Below, in pieces: positions 7,827 through 17,448 of a DNA stretch of 39,262 nucleotides. Below the pieces are notes generated by a model that saw only the letters and a program-made list of their open reading frames with translations, did no database searches and was not told the DNA's origin. Position numbers and translations under genes: made by a program. The DNA lies in contig CACZGH010000033.1 of NCBI GenBank assembly GCA_902780635.1, positions 1 through 39,262 of the forward strand. The letters are read 5' to 3'. Position 1 is the first letter of the stretch, and every line of letters starts with the position of its first letter. Source of the stretch: an uncultured Prevotellaceae bacterium (GTDB lineage Bacteria > Bacteroidota > Bacteroidia > Bacteroidales > Bacteroidaceae).

Positions 7827-8864
7827 TTACTTATCTCCAAACGCTTTTTTCAGCCTCTTATATTCTTTTTTGGTGATGCGCATAAACGACCCGTGCTGAG
7901 GGCCTGTCACCCTTTGGATGTCTACAGGGTCGGAGAAATTACGCAAGTATCGGTCGGCTTTGCAGATGCGGTAGTGTTTGGGACGTGAGGAGTACTCGAT
8001 ATAGGCCACACGCCAGGTGTCATCGCCGATCAACTGAAATGCCGACGAACCCTCGCACTTCTTATTACCCTCAAAACTCACATAGTCATCCTCCACAGGC
8101 TCACTCCATGGTCCCGTCAGACTTTTCGACGTGGCGGTATAGATGCCAGGCTTGCCACCCTCTTTCTTGATGAGCATATGGAAAAGACCGTCAGATTTCA
8201 GGTAGTTGATGTCGGCGTCGATGGTGGCATAGCCCCAGTCGAAGAGCAGACGGGGCTTGGTGAGGCGGGTGAAACTCTCGTCGGCGTAGGAGTAGTACAT
8301 ACGGTCGTAGGCCTCCTCGGCGCGGTTCCACAGTGAGTAATAGATGAAGTAACCACCGCGCTTGCCGTCACTCCACACATAACTGGGATCCCAGAATATC
8401 TGTGGCGCCCACACCCGGTTGATGGTGCTGTAGTCTTTGTAGGGGTCGGGCGACTCTGGGTCGCAGAAGATAGAGGCTCCCTTACGGAAGTCAAATGTCA
8501 CCGACTCCCATTTCACCATGTCTTTACTTCGCAGCAGGTCGATGCCATAGTTGTCCCACACCTTTGATTTGCGTACGCACATATCGGTGGTCACCATGAT
8601 ATAGCCTTTGCCATTGTGTGTGCGGGTGATGTAGGCATCGCGCGTGCCACCCTCGATACGTGCGTGTTCCTCGGGGTCGAAGATGGCTTTGCCGCCATTG
8701 ATGTCCTCGTAGTGGTATCCGTCACGGCTCACGGCATAGGCTGTGTATTCTCCCAGGTCACTCATGTGGCAGTAGAGGTATCCATAGTTGCCTTTCTGCA
8801 GGTTTTGTGCCTCCGTCGTCAACGACAGGGCCAGGATGATTGTCAGTAGTAATGTCTTCTTCAT
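7827..8864 (-). CDS. Glycoside hydrolase family 43 protein, exported
   Basis: A 345-residue protein with a signal peptide (MKKTLLLTIILALSLTTEAQ) and one five-bladed beta-propeller domain. GH43-type features include the N-terminal blade YGYLYCHMSDLGEYTAYAVS, RDAYITR, the central VWAPQIFWDPSY (a usual GH43 WAP signature) and KCEGSSAFQLIGD, where Glu is the likely general acid. GH43 enzymes mostly remove arabinose or xylose units from plant polysaccharides; the substrate here cannot be told. The start at 8864 begins the signal peptide. An ATG at 8879 would add five residues. It follows an alpha/beta hydrolase gene on the same strand across 127 bases of repetitive DNA. Confidence 0.87.
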   Translation of the reverse strand: MKKTLLLTIILALSLTTEAQNLQKGNYGYLYCHMSDLGEYTAYAVSRDGYHYEDINGGKAIFDPEEHARIEGGTRDAYITRTHNGKGYIMVTTDMCVRKSKVWDNYGIDLLRSKDMVKWESVTFDFRKGASIFCDPESPDPYKDYSTINRVWAPQIFWDPSYVWSDGKRGGYFIYYSLWNRAEEAYDRMYYSYADESFTRLTKPRLLFDWGYATIDADINYLKSDGLFHMLIKKEGGKPGIYTATSKSLTGPWSEPVEDDYVSFEGNKKCEGSSAFQLIGDDTWRVAYIEYSSRPKHYRICKADRYLRNFSDPVDIQRVTGPQHGSFMRITKKEYKRLKKAFGDK

Positions 8865-8900
8865 ATAGTTATCTTTCATTTACCTTTTATTATTTCTCAT

Positions 8901-9018
8901 TTTCCCATTTCCCCATTTTAATCTTTCATCTTTCATTTTTCATCTTTCATCTTCAAGCTTTTCCCATTTTCCCATTTTAATCTTTCATCTTTCATTTTTC
9001 ATCTTTCATCTTCAAGCT
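8901..9018. repeat. 59-bp tandem duplication of CTTTCAT-type repeats
   Basis: Two nearly identical 59-base copies (8901-8959 and 8960-9018), each containing CTTTCATCTTTCATTTTTCA reiterations and ending in TTCAAGCTT. The second copy runs into the 3' end of the alpha/beta hydrolase gene and supplies its last codons and stop at 8992. Confidence 0.8.
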
Positions 9019-9951
9019 TTCCCTCACTTTCTGCTCATATTCCTCTGGATGGTCGCTGAAGGAGGCGGCGTGGCCACTGCCCTTCGATATCCACAGACTT
9101 TTGGGCTGGGGCTTCGCCTCATAAAGCGCATACACCATTCGCGTGGGCACGAAATCGTCATCACTGCCGTGGATGAACAGCATCGGCTTCTTACAGCGTT
9201 TCACCATCTCCAGTGAGGAAGCCTCACCAAAACTCCAGCCATACTTCATGCGACATAGCAGACTGGTGGTATACATCAGCGGAAACTCTCCTAAGCCGTA
9301 TTGCTTTTCCAACTCACCGCTCAACTCTTCCCACACACTGCTGTAGCCGCAGTCTTCGATATAACCGACGATCTGGGGGTTGTCCTCCAGACCGGAGACA
9401 TTCATCGCTGTGGCAGCGCCCATCGAGACGCCGTGTATCACGATGCGCGACTGTGCGCTGTCGCCGAAGAGATGGGTCACGATGGGTATCCATTCCAACA
9501 CGTCATGGGCGTCTTTCCAGCCCATCTGCACCTCGTCGCCGTCGCTTTTCCCGTGGCCGTGCAGATCGGGCAAGAAGATGTTCAGTCCTATCCGCTCACG
9601 CATCATCTGTGCGATGTTCATCACGGTCCAGGCGTTGCAGGTGTAGCCGTGCAACAGCACCGCAGTCATATCGGTGCTGTCCTCTGCAGCGGCATACCAC
9701 GCATGAAGCCTGCGCCCGTCGTGGGTGGTCATCATGGTGTCGCGCATCACATGGGCGCGCATCAGACTGTCTGCCCAGTGGTATGTGTCGGGATGCTGTT
9801 CTCTCACCTCATTTCTCCGCCCGTCGGGGTCTTTGCCCGACAAGTCACCCAATGAGACATCCAGCATGAAGAAACTTCCCCATACAGTCACTCCTGCCAA
9901 TAGGATAAGTATTGTCAGCAGGCAGATGCAGATGATCTTAAATGTCTTCAT
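8992..9951 (-). CDS. Alpha/beta hydrolase, membrane-anchored
   Basis: A 319-residue serine hydrolase with one N-terminal hydrophobic segment (residues 5-25), which likely anchors it with the catalytic domain outside the cytoplasm. The fold motifs are TAVLLHGYTCNAW (oxyanion loop), DLHGHGKSDG, the nucleophile elbow HGVSMGAA (Ser176), the acid in GSDDDFVP and the His in KGSGHAA. It resembles the BAAT/dienelactone-hydrolase-like enzymes common in Bacteroidales. Substrate is unknown. The C-terminal ESLKMKDEK is encoded within a 59-bp repeat copy, so the native end may have been altered. It is probably co-oriented, and possibly co-transcribed, with the GH43 gene. Confidence 0.86.
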   Translation of the reverse strand: MKTFKIICICLLTILILLAGVTVWGSFFMLDVSLGDLSGKDPDGRRNEVREQHPDTYHWADSLMRAHVMRDTMMTTHDGRRLHAWYAAAEDSTDMTAVLLHGYTCNAWTVMNIAQMMRERIGLNIFLPDLHGHGKSDGDEVQMGWKDAHDVLEWIPIVTHLFGDSAQSRIVIHGVSMGAATAMNVSGLEDNPQIVGYIEDCGYSSVWEELSGELEKQYGLGEFPLMYTTSLLCRMKYGWSFGEASSLEMVKRCKKPMLFIHGSDDDFVPTRMVYALYEAKPQPKSLWISKGSGHAASFSDHPEEYEQKVRESLKMKDEK

Positions 9952-9962
9952 CTATAGAACAA

Positions 9963-9990
9963 ATAGAGACGCACCTTGATGCGTCTCTAT
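9963..9990 (-). terminator. Hairpin terminator after valS
   Basis: An 11-bp perfect stem, ATAGAGACGCA with TGCGTCTCTAT, encloses a 6-base loop. It lies 7 bases past the valS stop and just before the ATG of the alpha/beta hydrolase gene. The following T tract on the minus strand is weak (TTTGTTCT), so it may be leaky. Confidence 0.6.
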
Positions 9991-9996
9991 GAAATG

Positions 9997-12699
<2,703 letters not shown>

Positions 12700-12741
12700 A
12701 TTTTGATAACTCTTATTACCTCTTTTATAAAATTTTGGGTG

Positions 12742-12772
12742 CAAAGGTAATAAAAATCGAGAGCAGGACAAA
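12742..12772 (-). promoter_or_regulatory. valS promoter P1 (proximal)
   Basis: Minus strand: TTTG (plus 12769-12772), 19 bases, TACCTTTG (plus 12742-12749), an exact Bacteroidetes consensus. The start point would be near 12736, about 37 bases before the valS ATG. Confidence 0.85.
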
Positions 12773-12778
12773 ATGAAT

Positions 12779-12805
12779 TTATTCATTTTTCATGCCGAGA
12801 TGCAT
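12779..12805 (-). other. Possible leader peptide ORF in repeat copy 1
   Basis: On the minus strand ATG at 12805 opens a 9-codon frame reading MHLGMKNE and a TAA at 12779-12781. It would be present only on transcripts from the two distal valS promoters. Copy 2 has GTG in place of this ATG, and in copy 3 the TAA has become TTA so the frame reads on. I see no direct evidence of translation. Confidence 0.25.
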
Positions 12806-12829
12806 TTTACCTTCGTTTTGCAAAAAAAA

Positions 12830-12860
12830 CAAAGGTAATAAAAATCGAGAGCAGGACAAA
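12830..12860 (-). promoter_or_regulatory. valS promoter P2 (middle repeat)
   Basis: The same promoter in repeat copy 2: TTTG at plus 12857-12860 and TACCTTTG at plus 12830-12837, 19-base spacer. Transcripts would carry about 88 extra leader bases compared with P1. Confidence 0.7.
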
Positions 12861-12916
12861 ATGAATTTATTCATTTTTCATGCCGAGATGCACTTTACCT
12901 TCGTTTTGCAAAAAAA

Positions 12917-12947
12917 CAAAGGTAATAAAAATCGAGTGCAGAACAAA
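12917..12947 (-). promoter_or_regulatory. valS promoter P3 (distal repeat)
   Basis: The same promoter in repeat copy 3: TTTG at plus 12944-12947 and TACCTTTG at plus 12917-12924, 19-base spacer with two changes compared with P1. Confidence 0.65.
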
Positions 12948-12964
12948 ATGAATTAATTCATTTT
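12945..12964. promoter_or_regulatory. 20-bp palindrome beside the P3 -33 box
   Basis: AAAATGAATTAATTCATTTT is a perfect 20-base palindrome that overlaps the -33 element of P3. Copies 1 and 2 carry the same dyad with a central mismatch (TTT for TTA). It is placed where a dimeric regulator could act, but no regulator is known to me. Confidence 0.45.
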
Positions 12965-13025
12965 TCATGCCGAGATGCATTTTACCTTCGTTTTGCAAAA
13001 AAACAAAAGAAAAGAATGAATTATT

Positions 13026-13056
13026 TTCGTTCTGCTCCCAATTTTTCGTAACTTTG
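13026..13056 (+). promoter_or_regulatory. Promoter of the mazG operon
   Basis: TTCG (13026-13029, one mismatch to TTTG), 19 bases, TAACTTTG (13049-13056). It lies 52 bases before the mazG ATG and faces away from the valS promoters. Confidence 0.7.
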
Positions 13057-13107
13057 CATTTTACTCACAAGAACGTCAAGGAAAAACTAAAAAACACATA
13101 AAAACTC

Positions 13108-13896
13108 ATGCATACCAAAGAGGAAAAAATGGAGGCTTTCGGCAGATTCCTCGATGTGCTCGACCGACTGCGGGTGGAATGCCCATGGGACCGGAAACAG
13201 ACCAATGAGAGCCTTCGTCCTAACACCATAGAAGAGACTTTCGAACTGTGCGATGCCCTTATGAAACAAGACAATAAGAACATCTGCAAAGAATTGGGCG
13301 ATGTGCTGATGCATGTCTGTTTCTATGCGTTGATCGGACAAGAGAAAGGAGACTTCGACATCGCCGACGTGTGCAACAAAGAGGCCGACAAACTCATTTT
13401 CCGCCACCCACATGTCTATGGTAAGGAAAAGGCAGAGACCGCCGAACAGGTCTTGGAAAACTGGGAGCAAATCAAACTGAAAGAAAAAGATGGCAATAAG
13501 ACCGTGCTCTCTGGCGTGCCCGACGCACTGCCAAGTCTCATCAAGGCTTACCGCATACAAGACAAAGCACGCAACGTGGGTTTCGACTGGCAAGAGCGTG
13601 ATGATGTGTGGCAGAAAGTGAGAGAAGAACTGGCCGAACTGGAGGCTGAGTTGAAGCGCAGCGACAAACAAAAGTCGACAGAAGAGTTGGGCGACTTCCT
13701 CTTCAGCGTCATCAATGCCGCAAGACTCTATCACCTCAACCCCGACAATGCGCTTGAGCATACCAACCAGAAGTTCATCCGTCGGTTCAATTATATTGAG
13801 CAACACTCCATCAGAGCAGGCAAACCGCTCACAGAGATGACCCTTGAGGAGATGGACCAACTATGGAATGAGGCTAAACGCCTGGAGAAAGAATAA
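13108..13896 (+). CDS. mazG: Nucleoside triphosphate pyrophosphohydrolase MazG
   Basis: A 262-residue housecleaning enzyme that converts NTPs and dNTPs to monophosphates plus pyrophosphate. It has the two tandem MazG domains of the long form. Domain 1 carries CPWDRKQTNESL and the Mg-binding EExxE...ExxD pattern (Glu42, Glu43, Glu46, Glu62, Asp65). Domain 2 carries REELAELEAEL followed by TEELGDFLFSVINAAR. The ending WNEAKRLEK matches typical MazG. Length is close to the E. coli protein. It heads an apparent three-gene operon with a lipoprotein gene (33 bases later) and rnz (5 bases after that). Confidence 0.94.
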   Translation: MHTKEEKMEAFGRFLDVLDRLRVECPWDRKQTNESLRPNTIEETFELCDALMKQDNKNICKELGDVLMHVCFYALIGQEKGDFDIADVCNKEADKLIFRHPHVYGKEKAETAEQVLENWEQIKLKEKDGNKTVLSGVPDALPSLIKAYRIQDKARNVGFDWQERDDVWQKVREELAELEAELKRSDKQKSTEELGDFLFSVINAARLYHLNPDNALEHTNQKFIRRFNYIEQHSIRAGKPLTEMTLEEMDQLWNEAKRLEKE

Positions 13897-13929
13897 GACA
13901 TTTTCATACAATCATATAAAAACTTCATC

Positions 13930-14520
13930 ATGAGACACTTAAGATATTTCCTCGTCTTCGCCGTGACACTCCTCTTGGTCATGGGATGCAAAGAGAAAAA
14001 AGAGGCTAATGTGGCCAGCCTCCAGTTAGACGAAAACGCAGTGGAAGAGGTCGACTCCACGGTGTATGGCAACTGCTATGCGGCGGCCATGCATTCCTTC
14101 TCGCTGATCACCAACAGCGGAGACACCATCTTCTACTCCCTCGACGAGGGAGACCTCAATGCGGTTGAGGATGGGGCCGACATGGAGATGCCGCCGTCGG
14201 ATGTGCAGGGCGGACTGCTCGATGGTGACAAACTCGCCGTCATCGCCACACAAGTGGATGGGGAGGATGTGGCCAAAAAGGTGCTCAACCTCACCACACT
14301 GCTGGGACGCTGGACCAGCCTGGACAAAAACTTTGAAATCAAAGATGGTGGACTGGTCGAGTCGCATGTCTCAGCCGAGTCGAAACCTTACACCTCATGG
14401 AAGATACACAACGGTAAACTAGTACTCGCTCCTGATACCTTCGAGGTGCTGACTCTCGGCCCCGACTCGATGTATCTGGAGAACGAAAACGGCATCTTCG
14501 AATTCAAAAGACAGAATTAG
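13930..14520 (+). CDS. Putative lipoprotein with lipocalin-like C-terminal region
   Basis: A 196-residue exported protein. MRHLRYFLVFAVTLLLVMGC is a lipoprotein signal with the lipidated Cys at residue 20. After a charged linker, the C-terminal half (about residues 120-195: LLGRWTSLDKNFEIKDGG through YLENENGIFEFKRQ) has the GRW start and beta-rich pattern of small Bacteroidales lipocalin-like lipoproteins. I infer this from pattern only. No function is known. The gene sits between mazG and rnz and is probably co-transcribed with both, which says nothing clear about its role. Confidence 0.75.
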   Translation: MRHLRYFLVFAVTLLLVMGCKEKKEANVASLQLDENAVEEVDSTVYGNCYAAAMHSFSLITNSGDTIFYSLDEGDLNAVEDGADMEMPPSDVQGGLLDGDKLAVIATQVDGEDVAKKVLNLTTLLGRWTSLDKNFEIKDGGLVESHVSAESKPYTSWKIHNGKLVLAPDTFEVLTLGPDSMYLENENGIFEFKRQN

Positions 14521-14525
14521 GCGAC

Positions 14526-15443
14526 ATGGAGCCTTTCAGAGTACATATCCTGGGATGCGGAAGCGCCAAACCCACTCTGAGACATTTCGCAACCTCGCAG
14601 GTGGTGGAAATCAGAGGAAAACTGCTGATGATTGACTGCGCGGAAGGCACACAAGTGCAACTCCTGCGCTACCATATCAACCACAACAAAATCAGTTGCG
14701 TTTTCATCTCCCACCTTCATGGCGACCACTGCTTCGGACTGATAGGCATGATCTGCTCTTTCGGCATGCTCGGACGCACCGCACCCCTGCATATCTATGC
14801 ACCCGAGGCATTGGAGGACATGCTCTGCCGGCAAATCGACCTATTCTGCCATGGACTGGAGTTTGAGGTCGTGTTTCATGCCGTCGACACCACCGTGGCA
14901 CAAGTCATCTACGACGACAGGAGCCTCACCGTCAGTACCATCCCTTTGGAGCACCGCACCCCCTGCGCAGGGTTCCTTTTCACGGAGAAACCGACACTGC
15001 CGCATATCCGTAGAGAGATGATCGACTTCTTGCACGTCCCCGTCAGCCAGATCAATAATATCAAACTGGGAGCCGACTGGGTGACCGAAGAGGGGGAGAT
15101 TATACCCAATGAAAAATTGGTCGCTCCCGCCGATCCCGTGCGAAAGTATGCCTATTGCTCCGACACCAAATATTTGCCACAGTTGCATACCCTCATAGAG
15201 GGTGTCAACCTGCTCTACCATGAGAGCACCTACTGTGAGGACAAAATACAAAACGCCGCAAAATACTGCCATAGCACCGCAGCACAGGCGGCCATGGTGG
15301 CACGCGACGCCCACGCACGACAGCTCCTTTTAGGGCATTACAGTGCCCGCTACAACAACGAGGAAGTGCTGCTCGAGGAGGCACGAAAAATATTCCCCGA
15401 CACCATCTTGTCAGACGAAGGAATGGTGGTTGACATCTTATAG
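14526..15443 (+). CDS. rnz: Ribonuclease Z (tRNA 3' endonuclease)
   Basis: A 305-residue metallo-beta-lactamase-fold nuclease that cuts precursor tRNAs just after the discriminator base. The zinc motif HxHxDH is FISHLHGDHCFGL (His63, His65, Asp67, His68). Other family parts include ILGCGSAKPTLRHFATSQ, DCAEGTQVQLLRY, the exosite-side region around residues 150-190, YCSDTKYLP, LYHESTYCEDK and the final metal His in LLGHYSARY. Length is typical of the short bacterial form. It starts 5 bases after the lipoprotein stop, which indicates tight coupling. Confidence 0.95.
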   Translation: MEPFRVHILGCGSAKPTLRHFATSQVVEIRGKLLMIDCAEGTQVQLLRYHINHNKISCVFISHLHGDHCFGLIGMICSFGMLGRTAPLHIYAPEALEDMLCRQIDLFCHGLEFEVVFHAVDTTVAQVIYDDRSLTVSTIPLEHRTPCAGFLFTEKPTLPHIRREMIDFLHVPVSQINNIKLGADWVTEEGEIIPNEKLVAPADPVRKYAYCSDTKYLPQLHTLIEGVNLLYHESTYCEDKIQNAAKYCHSTAAQAAMVARDAHARQLLLGHYSARYNNEEVLLEEARKIFPDTILSDEGMVVDIL

Positions 15444-15520
15444 GATACAAATACGCGTTAAATTATGTTAATTATACAATAAGTTTGAGAGCGAAAACTC
15501 CTCAACTCAATTATTTTTCC

Positions 15521-15528
15521 TATTTTTG
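15521..15528 (+). promoter_or_regulatory. Likely -7 element for the small secreted protein
   Basis: TATTTTTG matches TAnnTTTG and lies 25 bases before the ATG at 15553. No good TTTG is found 19-20 bases upstream, so confidence is moderate. Confidence 0.5.
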
Positions 15529-15552
15529 CAGAAATAAAATGTATATTCGGAT

Positions 15553-15861
15553 ATGATGAAGAGATTGTTTGCCATAGTATTCAGCATGGCTTTAATGCTT
15601 GGCGCACCTCAGGTAGTCACCGCTGGCACCTCTATCGAAATCATTGACAATGATTTCCAGAGCATCGCCGTGTCGGTGAGTGAGCAGGTGCTACATATCA
15701 CCGGCGCCAACGGACAGGTGCTTCAGGTATACAATGTAGCGGGCGTGAGAGTGATGAGCGTAAAGATAGATTCACAGGATAAGCGCGTAGAACTTAATCT
15801 GCCCAAAGGATGCTACATGGTGAAGGTAGGAAAGTTCGTAAGGAAGATTTCCGTCAAATAG
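15553..15861 (+). CDS. Small secreted protein with T9SS-sorting-like C-terminus
   Basis: A 102-residue protein. Residues 1-25 form a signal peptide (MMKRLFAIVFSMALMLGAPQVVTAG). Residues 30-102 form a small beta-rich domain whose end (VYNVAGVRVMSVKIDS, then LPKGCYMVKVGKFVRKISVK) looks like the C-terminal sorting domain that Bacteroidetes place on type IX-secreted proteins. Usually this domain follows a large catalytic part; here it is almost the entire mature protein. Two adjacent ATGs (15553 and 15556) are possible starts. The gene has its own likely promoter and a strong terminator, which suggests it is expressed alone. Function is unknown. Confidence 0.75.
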   Translation: MMKRLFAIVFSMALMLGAPQVVTAGTSIEIIDNDFQSIAVSVSEQVLHITGANGQVLQVYNVAGVRVMSVKIDSQDKRVELNLPKGCYMVKVGKFVRKISVK

Positions 15862-15885
15862 GCACCTTACACATTTTAATATAAT

Positions 15886-15945
15886 AATAGCATAGTTTCC
15901 TTGATGTCTCAATGGCTCGGAAAAGGAAACAATGCTATTTTTTTT
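15886..15945 (+). terminator. Intrinsic terminator of the small secreted protein gene
   Basis: AATAGCATAGTTTCC (15886-15900) pairs with GGAAACAATGCTATT (15925-15939) with one internal mismatch and is followed by a T tract. It overlaps a spurious ATG at 15932 of the next reading frame. Confidence 0.82.
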
Positions 15946-15967
15946 CAAGCATTCAAAACCAGCTGGA

Positions 15968-16516
15968 ATGATGCAGTATGATGAGAAAAAAGTAGTGGAG
16001 ATGCTGGCCGACCCTCAGACAAGACGAAAGGCATTCGAGCAAGTCGTCCGCTATTATAGTTCACCGCTCTATTGGAAAATACGACGGATCGTACTCGTAC
16101 ACGAGGACGCTGATGACGTATTGCAAAACACATTCCTCAAAGCATGGGCCAACCTCTCCGACTTCAAGAATCTCTCCAAAATTTCCACTTGGCTTTATAG
16201 TATCGCTGTCAACGAAGCACTCGACTTCCTCCGCAGGCAAAAAAACAAGAAAACCACAAGCACCGCTGATGCCGCAGGGGTGGCCAACATGCTCATGGCT
16301 GACACCTACTTCGATGGCGACAAAACCATGGCCCTCCTTCAAGAGGCCATCGCCACACTCCCCGACGTGCAGCGCACCGTCTTCACTCTCAGATATTTCG
16401 ACAATATGAAATACAGCGATATGAGCCAGATGCTCAAGACTTCAGAGGGAGCACTCAAGGCCTCTTTTCACATCGCTTCACAGAAAGTGACAACTTATGT
16501 TAAAATGAGAGAATAA
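15968..16516 (+). CDS. RNA polymerase ECF sigma factor
   Basis: A 182-residue ECF sigma-70 factor. Region 2 lies at about residues 20-90 (VHEDADDVLQNTFLKAW, then KISTWLYSIAVNEALDFLRRQ). Region 4 lies at about 120-175 (LPDVQRTVFTLRYFDNMKYSDMSQMLKTSEGALKASFHIA, helix-turn-helix included). I chose the ATG at 15968 (or 15971), giving MMQYDEKKVVEML, because the longer frame from 15932 begins inside the preceding terminator. Downstream genes encode a small single-pass membrane protein of the anti-sigma type and a Spy-like periplasmic protein, so it probably acts as the output of an envelope-stress module. Confidence 0.9.
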   Translation: MMQYDEKKVVEMLADPQTRRKAFEQVVRYYSSPLYWKIRRIVLVHEDADDVLQNTFLKAWANLSDFKNLSKISTWLYSIAVNEALDFLRRQKNKKTTSTADAAGVANMLMADTYFDGDKTMALLQEAIATLPDVQRTVFTLRYFDNMKYSDMSQMLKTSEGALKASFHIASQKVTTYVKMRE

Positions 16517-16585
16517 ATCAACCTTTTTCCGCGCAAGATTAAACTTTTCCTATGAATATACGTCAAATATAAAAAACAACAACAA

Positions 16586-16951
16586 ATGCCTAACGAAGAA
16601 TTTCAATTACCACCTAGCCGCAACCCTTTCACCGTGCCTGAAGGTTATTTCGACACACTGACAGAAAGAATCATGCGGCAGATTCCAGAGGAGACCACGA
16701 CACAAAAGGCCGTGACCGTTCCTTTGTGGAGGCGTTATGGCTTCAGAGCAGCCGCTGCCGTGATAGGAATCATCATGGGATTAGGCGCACTCGCTCTTTT
16801 CAATCAAAATGCCATACTGACACCTCAGGACAATGCTACAGCCACTATAGAGACAGTAGGCACCTCACAGCAAACGGATGCCATCGACCAAGTGGCCGAC
16901 TATCTCATGTGTGACAACCACGACATGTACGCTTACTTATCAGGAGAATGA
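16586..16951 (+). CDS. Putative anti-sigma-like single-pass membrane protein
   Basis: A 121-residue protein with a cytoplasmic N-terminus carrying NPFTVPEGYFDTLTERIM, a motif common in small proteins placed after ECF sigma genes in Bacteroidales. One transmembrane segment follows at about residues 52-72 (AAAAVIGIIMGLGALALF), then a short periplasmic tail. By position and topology it is likely the membrane-bound regulator of the upstream sigma factor. It is too short to contain a classical zinc-binding anti-sigma domain and no HxxxCxxC motif is present, so this role is inferred. It ends 4 bases before the next ATG. Confidence 0.72.
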   Translation: MPNEEFQLPPSRNPFTVPEGYFDTLTERIMRQIPEETTTQKAVTVPLWRRYGFRAAAAVIGIIMGLGALALFNQNAILTPQDNATATIETVGTSQQTDAIDQVADYLMCDNHDMYAYLSGE

Positions 16952-16955
16952 GACA

Positions 16956-17384
16956 ATGAGACTAAAATGTATGATTTTGACACTCCTCATGGCCATGAGT
17001 ACCACCATGCTGATGGCACAGGGGAAACCTCAGTTCAACCCCGCCAAATTCAGGGCCGACCTGGAGAAATTTATCACAGCGGAAGCAGGACTCACATCGG
17101 CTGAGGCCACCAAGTTCTTCCCATTATATCATGAGATGGGGGAGAAGCAAAGGGCACTGTACAATAAGATGCGGCAGCTCAGACAGTCAAGGCCTGTGGG
17201 CGAAAAAGAATGCAAAAAGGCTATCTCCGACATGGACCGCTGCGAACTTGAGATCAAGCAGATACAGTCTAATTACCACAACCGCTTCCTCAGGATCATC
17301 TCAGGCGAAAAACTCTACAAAGTCATCGCCGCAGAGGAAAATTTCCACCGGCAAGCCATGAGAAATGCCGCACGAAGAAGATAA
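16956..17384 (+). CDS. Spy/CpxP-like periplasmic protein
   Basis: A 142-residue exported protein. The signal peptide spans residues 1-22 (MRLKCMILTLLMAMSTTMLMAQ). The mature part is nearly all helical and basic, with FRADLEKFITAEAGLTSAEATKFFPLYHEMGEKQRALYNKMRQL resembling the LTxxEaxkFxP pattern of Spy/CpxP or zinc-resistance sensor proteins. Such proteins bind misfolded protein or metal and can report to envelope-stress regulators. Adjacency to the anti-sigma-like gene (4-base gap) supports a sensor role. A terminator at 17415 closes the three-gene unit. Confidence 0.75.
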   Translation: MRLKCMILTLLMAMSTTMLMAQGKPQFNPAKFRADLEKFITAEAGLTSAEATKFFPLYHEMGEKQRALYNKMRQLRQSRPVGEKECKKAISDMDRCELEIKQIQSNYHNRFLRIISGEKLYKVIAAEENFHRQAMRNAARRR

Positions 17385-17414
17385 ATAGACATCTAGGATA
17401 ACAATCGACATACA

Positions 17415-17448
17415 AAAGGGCAGAGAGACAATAGACTCTCTGCCCTTT
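17415..17448 (+). terminator. Intrinsic terminator of the sigma/anti-sigma module
   Basis: AAAGGGCAGAGAG (from 17415) pairs with CTCTCTGCCCTTT (to 17448), a 13-bp perfect stem ending in TTT. It lies about 30 bases after the Spy-like gene. Confidence 0.82.

Larger units (their letters stand above)
12743..13004. repeat. Three tandem 87-88 bp repeats carrying the valS promoter
   Basis: Copies lie at 12743-12830, 12831-12917 and 12918-13004. Copies 1 and 2 differ at about one base plus an A-run length. Copy 3 has a few more changes. Each contains a full minus-strand promoter, a dyad next to the -33 box and the sequence CATGCCGAGATGCA. There are no unique spacers, so it is a direct tandem array and not a CRISPR. 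Confidence 0.93.

Noticed and set aside
12743-13004. CRISPR-like direct repeats
   Set aside because: The 87-88 bp units abut each other with no unique spacers and contain promoter elements, so it is a tandem promoter repeat.
12742-13004. T-box leader for valS
   Set aside because: No specifier loop, antiterminator or terminator structure is recognisable, and the T-box system is typical of Gram-positive lineages.
15932-16516. ECF sigma start at 15932
   Set aside because: The first codons lie within the T tract and stem of the preceding terminator. The ATG pair at 15968/15971 gives a normal N-terminus.
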